NCBI GenBank assembly: GCA_945874815.1
Contig: CAMCIE010000042.1
Span: 1 to 8,953, forward strand
Length of the DNA: 8,953 bases
From: an uncultured Bacteroidales bacterium
Lineage (GTDB): Bacteria > Bacteroidota > Bacteroidia > Bacteroidales > UBA932
Reading direction: 5' to 3'
The notes under the pieces are model-generated. The model saw nothing but the letters and a program-made list of their open reading frames with translations, was not told the origin of the DNA and did not search any database. The translations under genes and the position numbers were made by a program. How positions within the stretch are numbered: the first letter of the stretch is position 1; each line of letters opens with the position of its first letter. Below, in pieces: positions 1-6,847 of the stretch.

Positions 1-28
1 CGAGAATGGCTATGTGTCTTTTCTCCAT
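1..28 (-). CDS. dxr: Probable 1-deoxy-D-xylulose 5-phosphate reductoisomerase, N-terminal fragment cut by the window edge
   Basis: On the minus strand an ATG at 28-26 opens a frame that reads MEKRHIAIL and then runs off the left edge with the first base of a G-starting codon. This matches the usual start of Dxr, where a short basic lead is followed by IAILG and then the NADPH-binding STGSIG loop, which would lie outside the window. Dxr makes 2-C-methyl-D-erythritol 4-phosphate in the MEP isoprenoid pathway. The gene starts 35 bases after the stop of the upstream M23 peptidase on the same strand, and an M23 peptidase next to dxr is an arrangement I know from Bacteroides. Only nine residues are visible, so the call rests on this short motif and on context. 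Another Rossmann-fold protein remains possible. Confidence 0.55.
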
Positions 29-63
29 ACCTTTACCAATGTGGTTATTTAATGTAGAAAGCA

Positions 64-927
64 TCAGAAATTGATATACAAGGTCGGATCGACCGTCTCA
101 CCATCGTGCCAGAGCTCGAAATGCAGATGGGCTCCGGTGGTTTCGGTGCCGGTATTCCCAAGAAGGGCTATCGGCGTGCCGGCGCTGACCTTGTCTCCCG
201 TTTTCTTCAGGAGTTTTTCATTGTGCCTGTAAATGGAGATGATATCTCCGGCGTGCTGTATCTGGATGCTGTTTCCTGTTTCCTGGTTCCATTCCGCGGA
301 TATCACCGTGCCGTCGAGGATGGCCTTAACCATAGTTCCTGAAGGTGCGGTTATGTCTATATATGGGTGAAAATCAGGGTCATAACTTTGAGATATGACA
401 CCTTTTACCGGTGTGAAGAAATGCAGGCCTTCAATCGGAAGGTTCCTCTTCTGACGGGAAGAAATCTCAAACTGTTCCTCTTCCTTGACCTGCTCTCTCA
501 TCAATGAATCCTTGCTCTGGAGAGATGACTCGTCCGAAACGGCACGTTCAGCTTTCTTTGCATTTATCAGACTGTCAATCTTTATCGGCTCGCGCCCTTC
601 CACCGTCCTTCTGAGATTTTCGGAATATAGCTCCCATTTGAATATCACGTTTTCCAGCGAATCGATGCGGATGGCATTCTGGATTGCAGCCCTCTTGGAC
701 CTCTCGTCCGGATAGCCCGGAATGAATGACCTGATGGGCGTGAATGCTATCAGACAGAAGATTATGGCAGAAAAGCAGACTAATATGCTGATGACCGCCA
801 CCAAAAGCCCGCTTCTTGTAAAATGCAGGGTAAGAAACTGCTCGTGGGTATTGTCGTTTATTACCGCAATCCTGAAATTGCGGACTTTGTGGTCCTTGTT
901 ATCTTTGTTTTTGTTGTTCAGTGCCAT
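64..927 (-). CDS. Membrane-anchored M23 family metallopeptidase
   Basis: A predicted 287-residue peptidoglycan endopeptidase of the LytM/M23 type. The N-terminus (1-38) is polar and basic and presumably cytoplasmic. One transmembrane segment lies at about 39-62, followed by a charged, probably helical region (75-160) and a C-terminal M23 domain (about 168-287). The zinc and catalytic residues look complete: H187 and D191 in the HxxxD motif, H235 in YRHN, and H267/H269 in AHLHFELW. It therefore appears catalytically competent, unlike degenerate EnvC/NlpD-type activators. The frame is open further upstream, but those codons overlap ruvX and its promoter, so I chose the ATG at 927-925 (MALNNKN). 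It ends with TGA at 66-64. Probable dxr follows 35 bases downstream on the same strand, so the two may be co-transcribed. The precise substrate cannot be seen. Confidence 0.9.
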   Translation of the reverse strand: MALNNKNKDNKDHKVRNFRIAVINDNTHEQFLTLHFTRSGLLVAVISILVCFSAIIFCLIAFTPIRSFIPGYPDERSKRAAIQNAIRIDSLENVIFKWELYSENLRRTVEGREPIKIDSLINAKKAERAVSDESSLQSKDSLMREQVKEEEQFEISSRQKRNLPIEGLHFFTPVKGVISQSYDPDFHPYIDITAPSGTMVKAILDGTVISAEWNQETGNSIQIQHAGDIISIYRHNEKLLKKTGDKVSAGTPIALLGNTGTETTGAHLHFELWHDGETVDPTLYINF

Positions 928-943
928 AATTTTTTTATCTTTG
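914..943 (+). promoter_or_regulatory. Bacteroidota-type promoter for ruvX and the downstream gene run
   Basis: A TTG at 914-916 is followed by exactly 19 bases and then TATCTTTG at 936-943, a perfect match to the Bacteroidota -33/-7 arrangement (TTG, about N19, TAnnTTTG). Transcription would begin a few bases after 943, so the ruvX ATG at 952 would have almost no leader. The -33 element lies within the first codons of the divergent M23 gene. It is the only strong promoter I see before ruvX-def-thrB-thrC-mutase-M23/LysM. The call is based on consensus matching only. Confidence 0.65.
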
Positions 944-951
944 CGTCCGAT

Positions 952-1443
952 ATGGACAGGATTATAGGCATAGATTACGGTAGAAAACGGGTCGGCGTAG
1001 CAGTCAGCGACCCGCTCGGCATCTTTGCCTCTGCCCTTGAAACGGTACAAGCTGCAAAGATAATAGAATATCTCAAAAGTTATTCTGAAAAAGAACATGT
1101 GAGCCGATTTGTGGTGGGCATGCCGAGAAATATGGACGGCGCTCCATCAGAAGCCGCTAAAGACGTGGAAGTTTTCCTCAAGCAGCTTGCCAAGGCTTTC
1201 CCTGACATCCCGGTGACTCTTGAAGACGAACGATTTACGTCTGTTCTTGCGCATCGCGCGATGATTGACGGCGGAATGAAAGCATCCGCAAGGAAGGACA
1301 AGGAATCAGTGGACAAAATCAGTGCTGCCATCATCCTCCAGAGCTATATGGACAGGATTTCAGGCTCCCGTTCCACCTTCGATCCTACACTTGTACCGGA
1401 CTCGCTGTCCACAAAATCATCCAGGACGGGACGCAGGAAATAG
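952..1443 (+). CDS. ruvX: RuvX/YqgF family nuclease (putative pre-16S rRNA processing nuclease / Holliday junction resolvase)
   Basis: A predicted 163-residue cytoplasmic protein with the RNase H-like fold of the YqgF family. Family members are implicated in maturing the 16S rRNA 5' end, and earlier in Holliday junction resolution. Visible motifs are IGIDYGRKRVGVAVSD (residues 5-20, with catalytic D8), VVGMPRNMDG (54-63), a second acidic cluster LEDERFTS (90-97, with E91 and D92) and DKISAAIILQSYM (121-133, with D121). These match the family in order and spacing, and the length is slightly above the usual 135-150 because of a polar, basic C-terminal tail (about 137-163). An upstream start at 823 is possible in the same frame, but it lies antisense to the M23 gene and upstream of the promoter, so I chose ATG 952. 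It ends with TAG, 33 bases before def and in the same frame. Confidence 0.93.
   Translation: MDRIIGIDYGRKRVGVAVSDPLGIFASALETVQAAKIIEYLKSYSEKEHVSRFVVGMPRNMDGAPSEAAKDVEVFLKQLAKAFPDIPVTLEDERFTSVLAHRAMIDGGMKASARKDKESVDKISAAIILQSYMDRISGSRSTFDPTLVPDSLSTKSSRTGRRK
1055..1062 (-). promoter_or_regulatory. Possible -7 element for the minus-strand M23 gene
   Basis: Read on the minus strand, 1062-1055 is TATCTTTG, a perfect TAnnTTTG match that points at the M23 gene. It lies inside ruvX and would give a leader of about 120 bases. No TTG stands 17-20 bases further upstream, so the match is only half a promoter and could be chance. It is the best candidate I could find for this gene. Confidence 0.25.
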
Positions 1444-1476
1444 TTCCGTATTTCATTGATTATAATATTATTGATT

Positions 1477-2028
1477 ATGATATTGCCTATTTATCTATAT
1501 GGGTCGGAAATTCTTCGCAATGAGAATGTCGATGCCGACCTTAATGAAAAGGAAGCCATTTCAAAACTTGTGGCTGACATGAAAGAAACACTTAAAGTCG
1601 CAGACGGTTGCGGACTTGCAGCCCCTCAGGTGGGAGTCAACAAAAGGATACTCATAGTGGATGGAAGGGACCTTGCCGACACTTATGAAGATCTGAAGGA
1701 TTTCACAAGGACAATGATAAACCCCGTGGTTGTCGAGGAAAGTGAAAAGATGTGTGACTATTCTGAAGGCTGCCTGAGCGTTCCGGGTATATATGCGGAA
1801 GTAAGCCGTCCTGAAGTCATAAAAGTAAAATACTATAATGAAGAGTTTCAGGAAGTTGTGGAGGAATTCTCCGGCTTTGCATGCAGGATGGTGCAACACG
1901 AGATGGATCATCTCGAAGGAAATCTTTTCGTTGACCGGATTTCTCCGATAAGACGCAAGATGGTCAGCCGCAAACTCCAGGCAATCTCAAAAGGAACAGT
2001 GACAACAAGGTACAAATCAAAAAGATAG
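1477..2028 (+). CDS. def: Peptide deformylase
   Basis: A predicted 183-residue metalloenzyme that removes the N-formyl group from nascent proteins at the ribosome. All three family motifs are present: GCGLAAPQVG (44-53), EGCLSVP (97-103, metal-binding C99) and QHEMDHLEG (140-148, metal ligands H141 and H145, catalytic E142). The motif forms and the N-terminus MILPIYLYGSEILR fit the usual bacterial enzyme, and the length is normal. A TTG start at 1456 is open in frame but would add a hydrophobic stretch that the family lacks, so I chose ATG 1477. The gene lies 33 bases after ruvX and 36 bases before thrB, and a ruvX-def pair is common in Bacteroidales. It ends with TAG. No separate promoter is visible. 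Confidence 0.96.
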   Translation: MILPIYLYGSEILRNENVDADLNEKEAISKLVADMKETLKVADGCGLAAPQVGVNKRILIVDGRDLADTYEDLKDFTRTMINPVVVEESEKMCDYSEGCLSVPGIYAEVSRPEVIKVKYYNEEFQEVVEEFSGFACRMVQHEMDHLEGNLFVDRISPIRRKMVSRKLQAISKGTVTTRYKSKR

Positions 2029-2064
2029 TTGTCATCCAATAATAACGAACGAAACACAGACACA

Positions 2065-2997
2065 ATGAAAAAAGTTAGGGTATTCGCACCTGCATCCATC
2101 GCCAACATGGGATGTGGATTCGACGTCATTGGTCTTGCACTTGATGAGGTCGGAGATATTTTGGAAATAACTGCAAGTGAAGGAGACGGACTTACAATCA
2201 CCAATATAAGCGGCGTTCCGATTCCGGAAGACATAGAAATGAATGTCATTACCCCGGTGGTACGTTCATTCCTCAGGAAAATTGGCCAAAAGGCACAGAT
2301 TGATGTAGTGATCTGCGAGAAAATCTACCCCGGCTCCGGCATAGGTTCAAGTGCAGCATCATCTGCTGCTGCTGCCTACGGAATGAACGAACTGTTCGGA
2401 TGCCCTCTCTCCGACGAGGAGGTGGTGGTATGTGCCATGGAAGGAGAAAACCTTGCCAGCGGCGGCTACCATGCCGACAATGCTGCACCGGCGGTGATGG
2501 GCGGTATCGTGCTCATCAGGGGTTATGAACCTCTCGACCTCATTCAGCTTCCGGTTCCGGGCAATTTCTATTGCGCTGTGGTTCACCCGCATATCGTTGT
2601 CAGTACGAAAGAGGCCAGGGAGATTCTCCCGAAGGCCGTCCCGATGCACGATGCTGTCCGCCAGTGGGGAAATGTCGGAGGTCTGGTTGCTGGTCTCTGC
2701 ACAGGCAACATCAAGCTCATAGGCCATTCCATGCAGGACTTTGTTGCGGAACCATATAGAAAGCAGTTCATCCCTGGTTTTGATGAACTCAGGAAAAAAA
2801 TACTTGCAACCGGAGCACTCGCAATGAACATATCAGGTTCAGGACCTTCAGTATTTGCTCTTTGCGATCATAAGGCGATTGCCGATGCTTCCGGAAAAAT
2901 CCTCAAGGAGCATTTCGATGCGATGGGTACCGGTTGTGAGGTATATGTGGTGAAAGTGTCCAACAAAGGAGCGAAGCTCACCCATCTTACTATCTGA
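2065..2997 (+). CDS. thrB: Homoserine kinase (GHMP kinase family)
   Basis: A predicted 310-residue cytoplasmic enzyme that phosphorylates homoserine to O-phospho-L-homoserine, the substrate of the next gene, thrC. Recognisable features are the N-terminal substrate region VFAPASIANMGCGFDVIGLAL (7-27, written here as its ThrB-typical core), the GHMP ATP-binding loop PGSGIGSSAASSAAA (89-103), the ThrB-typical GYHADNAAPAVMGG (134-147) and the C-terminal GHMP motif NISGSGPSVFAL (255-266). Length fits classical ThrB. The frame extends back to 2029 without a stop, but the ATG at 2065 gives the family-typical start MKKVRVFAPAS. The stop is two bases before the thrC ATG, which suggests translational coupling. 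thrA is not adjacent, and no leader peptide or attenuator is visible in the 36 bases upstream. Confidence 0.95.
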   Translation: MKKVRVFAPASIANMGCGFDVIGLALDEVGDILEITASEGDGLTITNISGVPIPEDIEMNVITPVVRSFLRKIGQKAQIDVVICEKIYPGSGIGSSAASSAAAAYGMNELFGCPLSDEEVVVCAMEGENLASGGYHADNAAPAVMGGIVLIRGYEPLDLIQLPVPGNFYCAVVHPHIVVSTKEAREILPKAVPMHDAVRQWGNVGGLVAGLCTGNIKLIGHSMQDFVAEPYRKQFIPGFDELRKKILATGALAMNISGSGPSVFALCDHKAIADASGKILKEHFDAMGTGCEVYVVKVSNKGAKLTHLTI

Positions 2998-2999
2998 TT

Positions 3000-4331
3000 A
3001 TGAGATATTTCAGTACGCGGGATACAAAACGCGAGAAGGCTTATGCGCTCAAGGATGCAGCCTTCATGGGACTCGCCCCCGACGGCGGACTTTTCATGCC
3101 GGAATACATTCCTCAGGTCGATCTGGACAAGGTGGCTGCCCTTTCTGCTTCTTCATACAGGGAAATGGCGACATACCTGGCTTCACTCTTTTTCGGCGAC
3201 GACATTCCTGCCGACAGGCTGGAAGCCATCGTCAGCAAAGCCTATGATTTCGAATGCCCGTTGGTGAATCTGGCCTCCGGTGTCAATGTCCTCGAACTTT
3301 TCCATGGCCCGACCTATGCCTTCAAGGATTTCGGGGCGAGGTTCATGGGCGGAATGCTGGGATATCTGAGTGAAGGCTCGGAAAAACTGACTGTGCTGAC
3401 TGCCACTTCAGGTGATACCGGAAGTGCCGTGGCCGCAGGTTTCCACAATGTCCCGGGTGTCGAGGTCGTAGTGCTCTACCCGCAAGGAAAGGTGAGTCCG
3501 TTGCAGCAGGCCCAGATGACAACTCTCGGAGGAAATATCAGGCCTTTGTGTGTAAGGGGCTGCTTTGATGACTGTCAGGCACTTGTCAAGGCTGTGTTCA
3601 ATGACGTTGATTTCAGGCGTGACCATTATGTCACCTCTGCCAATTCAATCAATATTTTAAGGTGGATTCCGCAGTCGTTCTATTATTTCCATGCCTGGGC
3701 ATCGTGGAAGGCGATGGGAAATGACGGGGCTCCCGATATTGTCGTTCCGAGCGGAAATTACGGAAACATCACTGCCGGTATGCTGGCAGCAGCCATGGGA
3801 ATGCCGGTGAGAAGATTCATCGCCGGTGCCAATGCGAATGATGTAATTCCTGAATTCCTCCATACCGGAGTCTATCGCCCGAGGCCGTCTGTCCAGACCG
3901 TTGCCAATGCCATGGATGTCGGTGCGCCGAGCAACTATGAGAGGATGATGTGCCTGTATGATGATGATTTCCAGAGGCTTGTCTCTAATATGGAGGGATA
4001 TTCCTATTCTGATGATCAGATAAAGAAGGCAATTGCCGGGATATATTCCCGTCATGGCTATTTGTCCGACCCTCATGCGGCTGTTGGATATCTTGCCTAT
4101 ATGGATTCCAAAGCTGATGGCTTTTATCTTGCCACCGCACATGCAGCCAAGTTCGGCGAGATTATTGCAGCAGCCTTCGACGAAAATTCCAGTCTTGTCG
4201 GTGGCATATCTTCCGACAAGGTGCTTGTCTTGCCTGAAGGACTCGCCGCTGCAATGCAAAAAGAAAAAGTCTATACCGTTATAGACAACGATCTGGAGCA
4301 GCTCGAAACCTTTGTGGCTGAGAATTGCTGA
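3000..4331 (+). CDS. thrC: Threonine synthase
   Basis: A predicted 443-residue PLP-dependent enzyme that converts O-phosphohomoserine to threonine and phosphate, the last step of the pathway. The N-terminus MRYFSTRD and the APDGGLFMPE segment (26-35) are typical of the family. HGPTYAFKDFGARFMGG (102-118) contains the Schiff-base lysine K109. SGDTGSA (137-143), SANSIN (213-218) and SGNYGN (251-256) are the expected substrate- and PLP-phosphate-binding stretches. The length suits the bacterial type of about 430-440 residues. It starts two bases after the thrB stop and ends with TGA, 38 bases before the mutase. All motifs seem intact and no frame break is visible. Confidence 0.96.
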   Translation: MRYFSTRDTKREKAYALKDAAFMGLAPDGGLFMPEYIPQVDLDKVAALSASSYREMATYLASLFFGDDIPADRLEAIVSKAYDFECPLVNLASGVNVLELFHGPTYAFKDFGARFMGGMLGYLSEGSEKLTVLTATSGDTGSAVAAGFHNVPGVEVVVLYPQGKVSPLQQAQMTTLGGNIRPLCVRGCFDDCQALVKAVFNDVDFRRDHYVTSANSINILRWIPQSFYYFHAWASWKAMGNDGAPDIVVPSGNYGNITAGMLAAAMGMPVRRFIAGANANDVIPEFLHTGVYRPRPSVQTVANAMDVGAPSNYERMMCLYDDDFQRLVSNMEGYSYSDDQIKKAIAGIYSRHGYLSDPHAAVGYLAYMDSKADGFYLATAHAAKFGEIIAAAFDENSSLVGGISSDKVLVLPEGLAAAMQKEKVYTVIDNDLEQLETFVAENC

Positions 4332-4342
4332 TTTTGTTTACC

Positions 4343-4354
4343 GGCCTTGCGGCC
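4343..4354 (+). other. Small GC hairpin between thrC and the mutase
   Basis: GGCC at 4343-4346 and GGCC at 4351-4354 can pair around the loop TTGC in the 38-bp gap. No T-run follows, so it is not a standard terminator. It ends 15 bases before the mutase ATG. With only four base pairs it may have no function. Confidence 0.2.
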
Positions 4355-5014
4355 AATAAAATATTTACTATGGGAGCTTTTCATGCTTATGATATAAGAG
4401 GAATCTATAATGTGGATTTCGACAAACAGACTGCCTATAAGGTGGGATATTTCATCCCGCAGCTTCTTTCGACAGACAAAGTTGCTGTGGGAAGAGATTG
4501 CAGGGTATCGTCAGACGAGATACATAGTGCTGTGCTTCAGGGTATTACAGATGCCGGAGCTGATGTATATGACCTTGGACTCACCACAACGCCTGCGGTA
4601 TATTTCGCAACAGCCAATTACGGATTCAAGGCCTCGGTCCAGATTACCGCATCCCACAACGGTCCGGAATACAATGGAATGAAGGTTTCCACTGAAAATG
4701 CAAGGGCCGTAGGCTATGACGCAGGTCTGAAAACCATAAAGCAGTGGATTGATGAGGACAGGCCAACACCGGTGGCTGAAAAGAGGGGAGAGGTGCATCA
4801 GATGAATATATATGAGGACTACCTTGAATTCCTCCTTAAATACAAAGGTGATTACAGCAATCTGAAGATTGCCATGGACCTTTCAAACGGAATGGCCAAC
4901 CTTTTCGCACGCAAGATTTTCGGCGGGCAGCCTGACTATCTTTTCGAAGGCATGTATGGCAGATTCCCGAATCATGAGCCTAATCCATTGGTACAGAGGT
5001 ATGTGGAGGCTCTG

Positions 5015-5017
5015 TAA
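5015..5017 (+). other. In-frame TAA within the mutase gene (codon 216)
   Basis: The frame reads ...RYVEAL, TAA, ELVRNAGAEVGVIYDGDADR, so homology to the mutase continues without a gap on both sides. The stop falls in a variable helical stretch just before the metal-binding loop. A single C-to-T change from CAA (Gln) would explain it, as would changes from GAA or AAA. Confidence 0.9.
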
Positions 5018-5440
5018 GAGCTGGTGAGAAATGCAGGTGCAGAGGTTGGAGTCATATATGACGGCGATGCCGACAGGGTCATGTTCGTGGATGAAAACGC
5101 AAGATTCGTTTCTCCTGACCTGATGATTGCCGTTCTCGGCCAGTATTTCCTTGTTGAAAGAGGCGAGAAAGGACTGGTCCTTCAGGATATCCGTTCCAGC
5201 AAGGCCGTGGGAGAGTATCTTGCTCCACTTGGCGGAGAAATGCGTACATGGAAGGTGGGCCGCGCCTTTGCCGCAGAAAAACTCCGTGAGATTGACGGCG
5301 TTTTTGGAGGCGAACTTGCAGGTCACTATTATTTCCGCGATTTCTTCTATTCTGACAGTGGAATGTTGGCTTCCATATTGATACTCAATGTAGTAAGCAA
5401 ACTCAAAAAAGAGGGCCGAACTCTCAGTCAGCTCATCTCA

Positions 5441-5443
5441 TAG
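5441..5443 (+). other. In-frame TAG within the mutase gene (codon 358)
   Basis: The frame reads ...TLSQLIS, TAG, IEKYQNSGEINF, again with homology running straight through. The position is a variable surface site in the family. A single change from CAG, GAG or another sense codon would explain it. The flanking bases do not match any readthrough context known to me. Confidence 0.9.
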
Positions 5444-5726
5444 ATTGAAAAGTATCAGAATTCAGGTGAGATAAACTTCCGTCTGGAGGACAAAGCCGGA
5501 GCAATGGATGCAGTGAGGGATATGTTCATTTCTCAGGAAAAACCAACGGCTTATATGGACTTCGACGGGTACAGGGTTGAATTTCCTCAATGGTGGTTCA
5601 ATATAAGGCCTTCAAACACGGAGCCTTATCTTCGATTTATCTGCGAGGCGACATCAAAGACCCTGCTTGATGAGAAAGTTCATGCAGTAAGGAATCTGCT
5701 TACTGAAAAATTCGGAGCGAGGTAAG

Positions 5727-6746
5727 ATGAGGAAGTTGTTGTTTTTTATGCCGCTGTGCATGGCGCTTGCGGCATTTTCTATGTCTGCCAATGCGCAGGC
5801 ACAGAATATTGACACAGTGAGGACAAAGCTCAATCTGCCAAGAATCTTCCTTCAGCCTGTCAGATCCATGAATACCTCTCCCTCAGATCCGCTTGATACC
5901 CTTGACACTGTCAATGAACACGTCAAGGTCATCCTTTTTGGGGATAATACGTGGAGATATTATAAAACACCTGATTATGAGGCACTTAAAGATGTATATG
6001 AAGACCATTGGAATAATGTTGATTCAAATCCTTACAAAATGCCTCAGGACAGCCTTCCTTATTCCTGGTCAATCTGGCTTGTTGACAGCCTGAGCCAGTA
6101 CCACTGTCCTTATCAGGCGGATGTATATTACAGGGGCAAGTTCGGAATCCGCAGAGGACGCCGCCATCAAGGGGTGGATATCCCGCTCAAGACCGGCGAT
6201 CCGGTTTATGCAACATTCAATGGAAAGGTAAGGATGTCTAAATATCTGGGAGGATATGGAAATCTCATCGTAATAAGGCATGAAAACGGTCTGGAAACAT
6301 TCTACGGCCATCTTTCCAAGAGGAATGTGGAGGCCGGTGACTGGGTGAATGCCGGTGATGTCATAGGCCTTGGCGGCTCGACAGGCCGTTCGACCGGGCC
6401 TCACCTTCATTTTGAGACAAGGTATCAGGGCTTTGCATTCGATCCTCAGTGGCTCATAGACTTCAAGACCGGTGATTTGCGTCACAGGCTCTTTGTGCTG
6501 AAGAAGAAATATTTCAGTCCATACAGCAATTATGACCAGGATTTTGAAGATGAGTTCAAAAACGAGGAGGAGGACAAGAAGGAAGATGCCGAGAAAACTG
6601 CAATGAAGTGGCATACAGTGCGTTCCGGAGATACTCTCGGAAGGATTGCCATCAATAACGGGACAACTGTCAATGCTTTGTGCAAGCTCAACGGAATCAC
6701 TCCGACCACGACATTGAAGATTGGCAGAAAATTGAGGGTAAGATAA
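5727..6746 (+). CDS. Secreted M23 peptidase with C-terminal LysM domain
   Basis: A predicted 339-residue exported cell-wall endopeptidase. Residues 1-24 form a Sec signal peptide (basic MRK, hydrophobic core LLFFMPLCMALAAF, likely cleavage after ANA or AQA near 23-26). Residues about 27-130 match no domain I recognise. The M23 domain (about 135-245) has H147 and D151 (RHQGVDIP), H195 in FYGHL and H226/H228 in GPHLHFE, so it should be active. A strongly acidic/lysine linker (270-291) leads to a LysM domain (about 294-338; WHTVRSGDTLGRIA and ITPTTTLKIGRKLRV) that would bind glycan chains. ATG 5727 is one base after the mutase stop, which points to co-translation with it. The gene ends with tandem TAA TAA. 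No lipobox is seen, so it is probably periplasmic rather than a lipoprotein. Confidence 0.93.
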   Translation: MRKLLFFMPLCMALAAFSMSANAQAQNIDTVRTKLNLPRIFLQPVRSMNTSPSDPLDTLDTVNEHVKVILFGDNTWRYYKTPDYEALKDVYEDHWNNVDSNPYKMPQDSLPYSWSIWLVDSLSQYHCPYQADVYYRGKFGIRRGRRHQGVDIPLKTGDPVYATFNGKVRMSKYLGGYGNLIVIRHENGLETFYGHLSKRNVEAGDWVNAGDVIGLGGSTGRSTGPHLHFETRYQGFAFDPQWLIDFKTGDLRHRLFVLKKKYFSPYSNYDQDFEDEFKNEEEDKKEDAEKTAMKWHTVRSGDTLGRIAINNGTTVNALCKLNGITPTTTLKIGRKLRVR

Positions 6747-6786
6747 TAAAATTTCAAAAAAAGATTCACGAAATAAGATTATTGTA

Positions 6787-6794
6787 TATTTTTG
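6787..6794 (+). promoter_or_regulatory. Probable -7 element of the typA promoter
   Basis: TATTTTTG at 6787-6794 matches TAnnTTTG in the 101-bp gap before typA. The -33 position 20 bases upstream reads TTC (6765-6767) rather than TTG, so that part is weak. Transcription would start near 6800 and give a leader of roughly 45-50 bases. No Rho-independent terminator is seen between the M23-LysM stop and this site, so readthrough from upstream is also possible. Confidence 0.45.
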
Positions 6795-6813
6795 CAGGCT
6801 TTTTTAAGAAAAC

Positions 6814-6827
6814 GGCCGTAGTCGGCC
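6814..6827 (+). other. Hairpin in the typA leader
   Basis: GGCCG (6814-6818) and CGGCC (6823-6827) pair perfectly around the loop TAGT. This all-GC, five-base-pair stem sits in otherwise AT-rich DNA between the predicted transcription start and the typA ATG, ending 20 bases before it. It could affect leader stability or translation. The sequence after it is not a T-run, so it is a poor terminator. Confidence 0.35.
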
Positions 6828-6847
6828 CATTTTAGACGTTTATATAT

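Larger units (their letters stand above)
4370..5725 (+). pseudogene. Phosphomannomutase/phosphoglucomutase (AlgC-like) interrupted by two in-frame stops
   Basis: A 451-codon frame for an alpha-D-phosphohexomutase, which would interconvert mannose or glucose 6- and 1-phosphates for surface-polysaccharide precursors. Counting codons from ATG 4370, it keeps the phosphoserine loop TASHN (S95), the metal loop DGDADR (231-236), the sugar-specificity loop GGELAGH (313-319) and the phosphate-binding RPSNTEP (413-419), all in one frame and in the right order. TAA at codon 216 and TAG at codon 358 split it into pieces 4370-5017, about 5018-5443 and about 5444-5725. Without readthrough the first product (215 residues) lacks the metal loop and should be inactive. 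GTG 5024 and ATG 5504 could restart translation of the later pieces, but neither has a clearly well-spaced ribosome binding site. The absence of any frameshift and the intact motifs suggest either very recent decay or base errors. The M23-LysM gene follows after one base. Confidence 0.85.

Noticed and set aside
823..951. Upstream start of ruvX at 823
   Set aside because: It would place more than 40 residues before the family-typical IIGIDYG start and lies upstream of the predicted promoter.
928..1098. Longer N-terminus for the minus-strand M23 protein
   Set aside because: The extension overlaps ruvX and its promoter, and the added residues do not look like a signal or domain. The ATG at 927 precedes a normal cytoplasmic tail and transmembrane segment.
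3657..4259. 200-codon open frame on the minus strand inside thrC
   Set aside because: It is fully antisense to a well-conserved gene, shows no domain, and looks like a shadow of thrC codon bias.
5441..5443. Pyrrolysine or programmed readthrough at the internal TAG
   Set aside because: The mutase family has no pyrrolysine member known to me, the flanking bases show no recognised readthrough signal, and the TAA at 5015 would still block the protein.
4370..5725. Alternative genetic code (TAA/TAG read as glutamine) to explain the mutase stops
   Set aside because: ruvX and def end in TAG, and the M23-LysM gene (tandem TAA TAA) and typA end in TAA, all at the expected family C-termini. A global reassignment would extend or fuse these proteins.
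6069..6614. 181-codon open frame on the minus strand inside the M23-LysM gene
   Set aside because: It lies opposite the conserved M23 domain, and its translation matches no family I recognise.
6747..6847. Rho-independent terminator after the M23-LysM gene
   Set aside because: The only good stem (6814-6827) lies after the typA -7 element and is not followed by a T-run. A weak ATTTC/GAAAT pairing further upstream has a long loop and no GC content.
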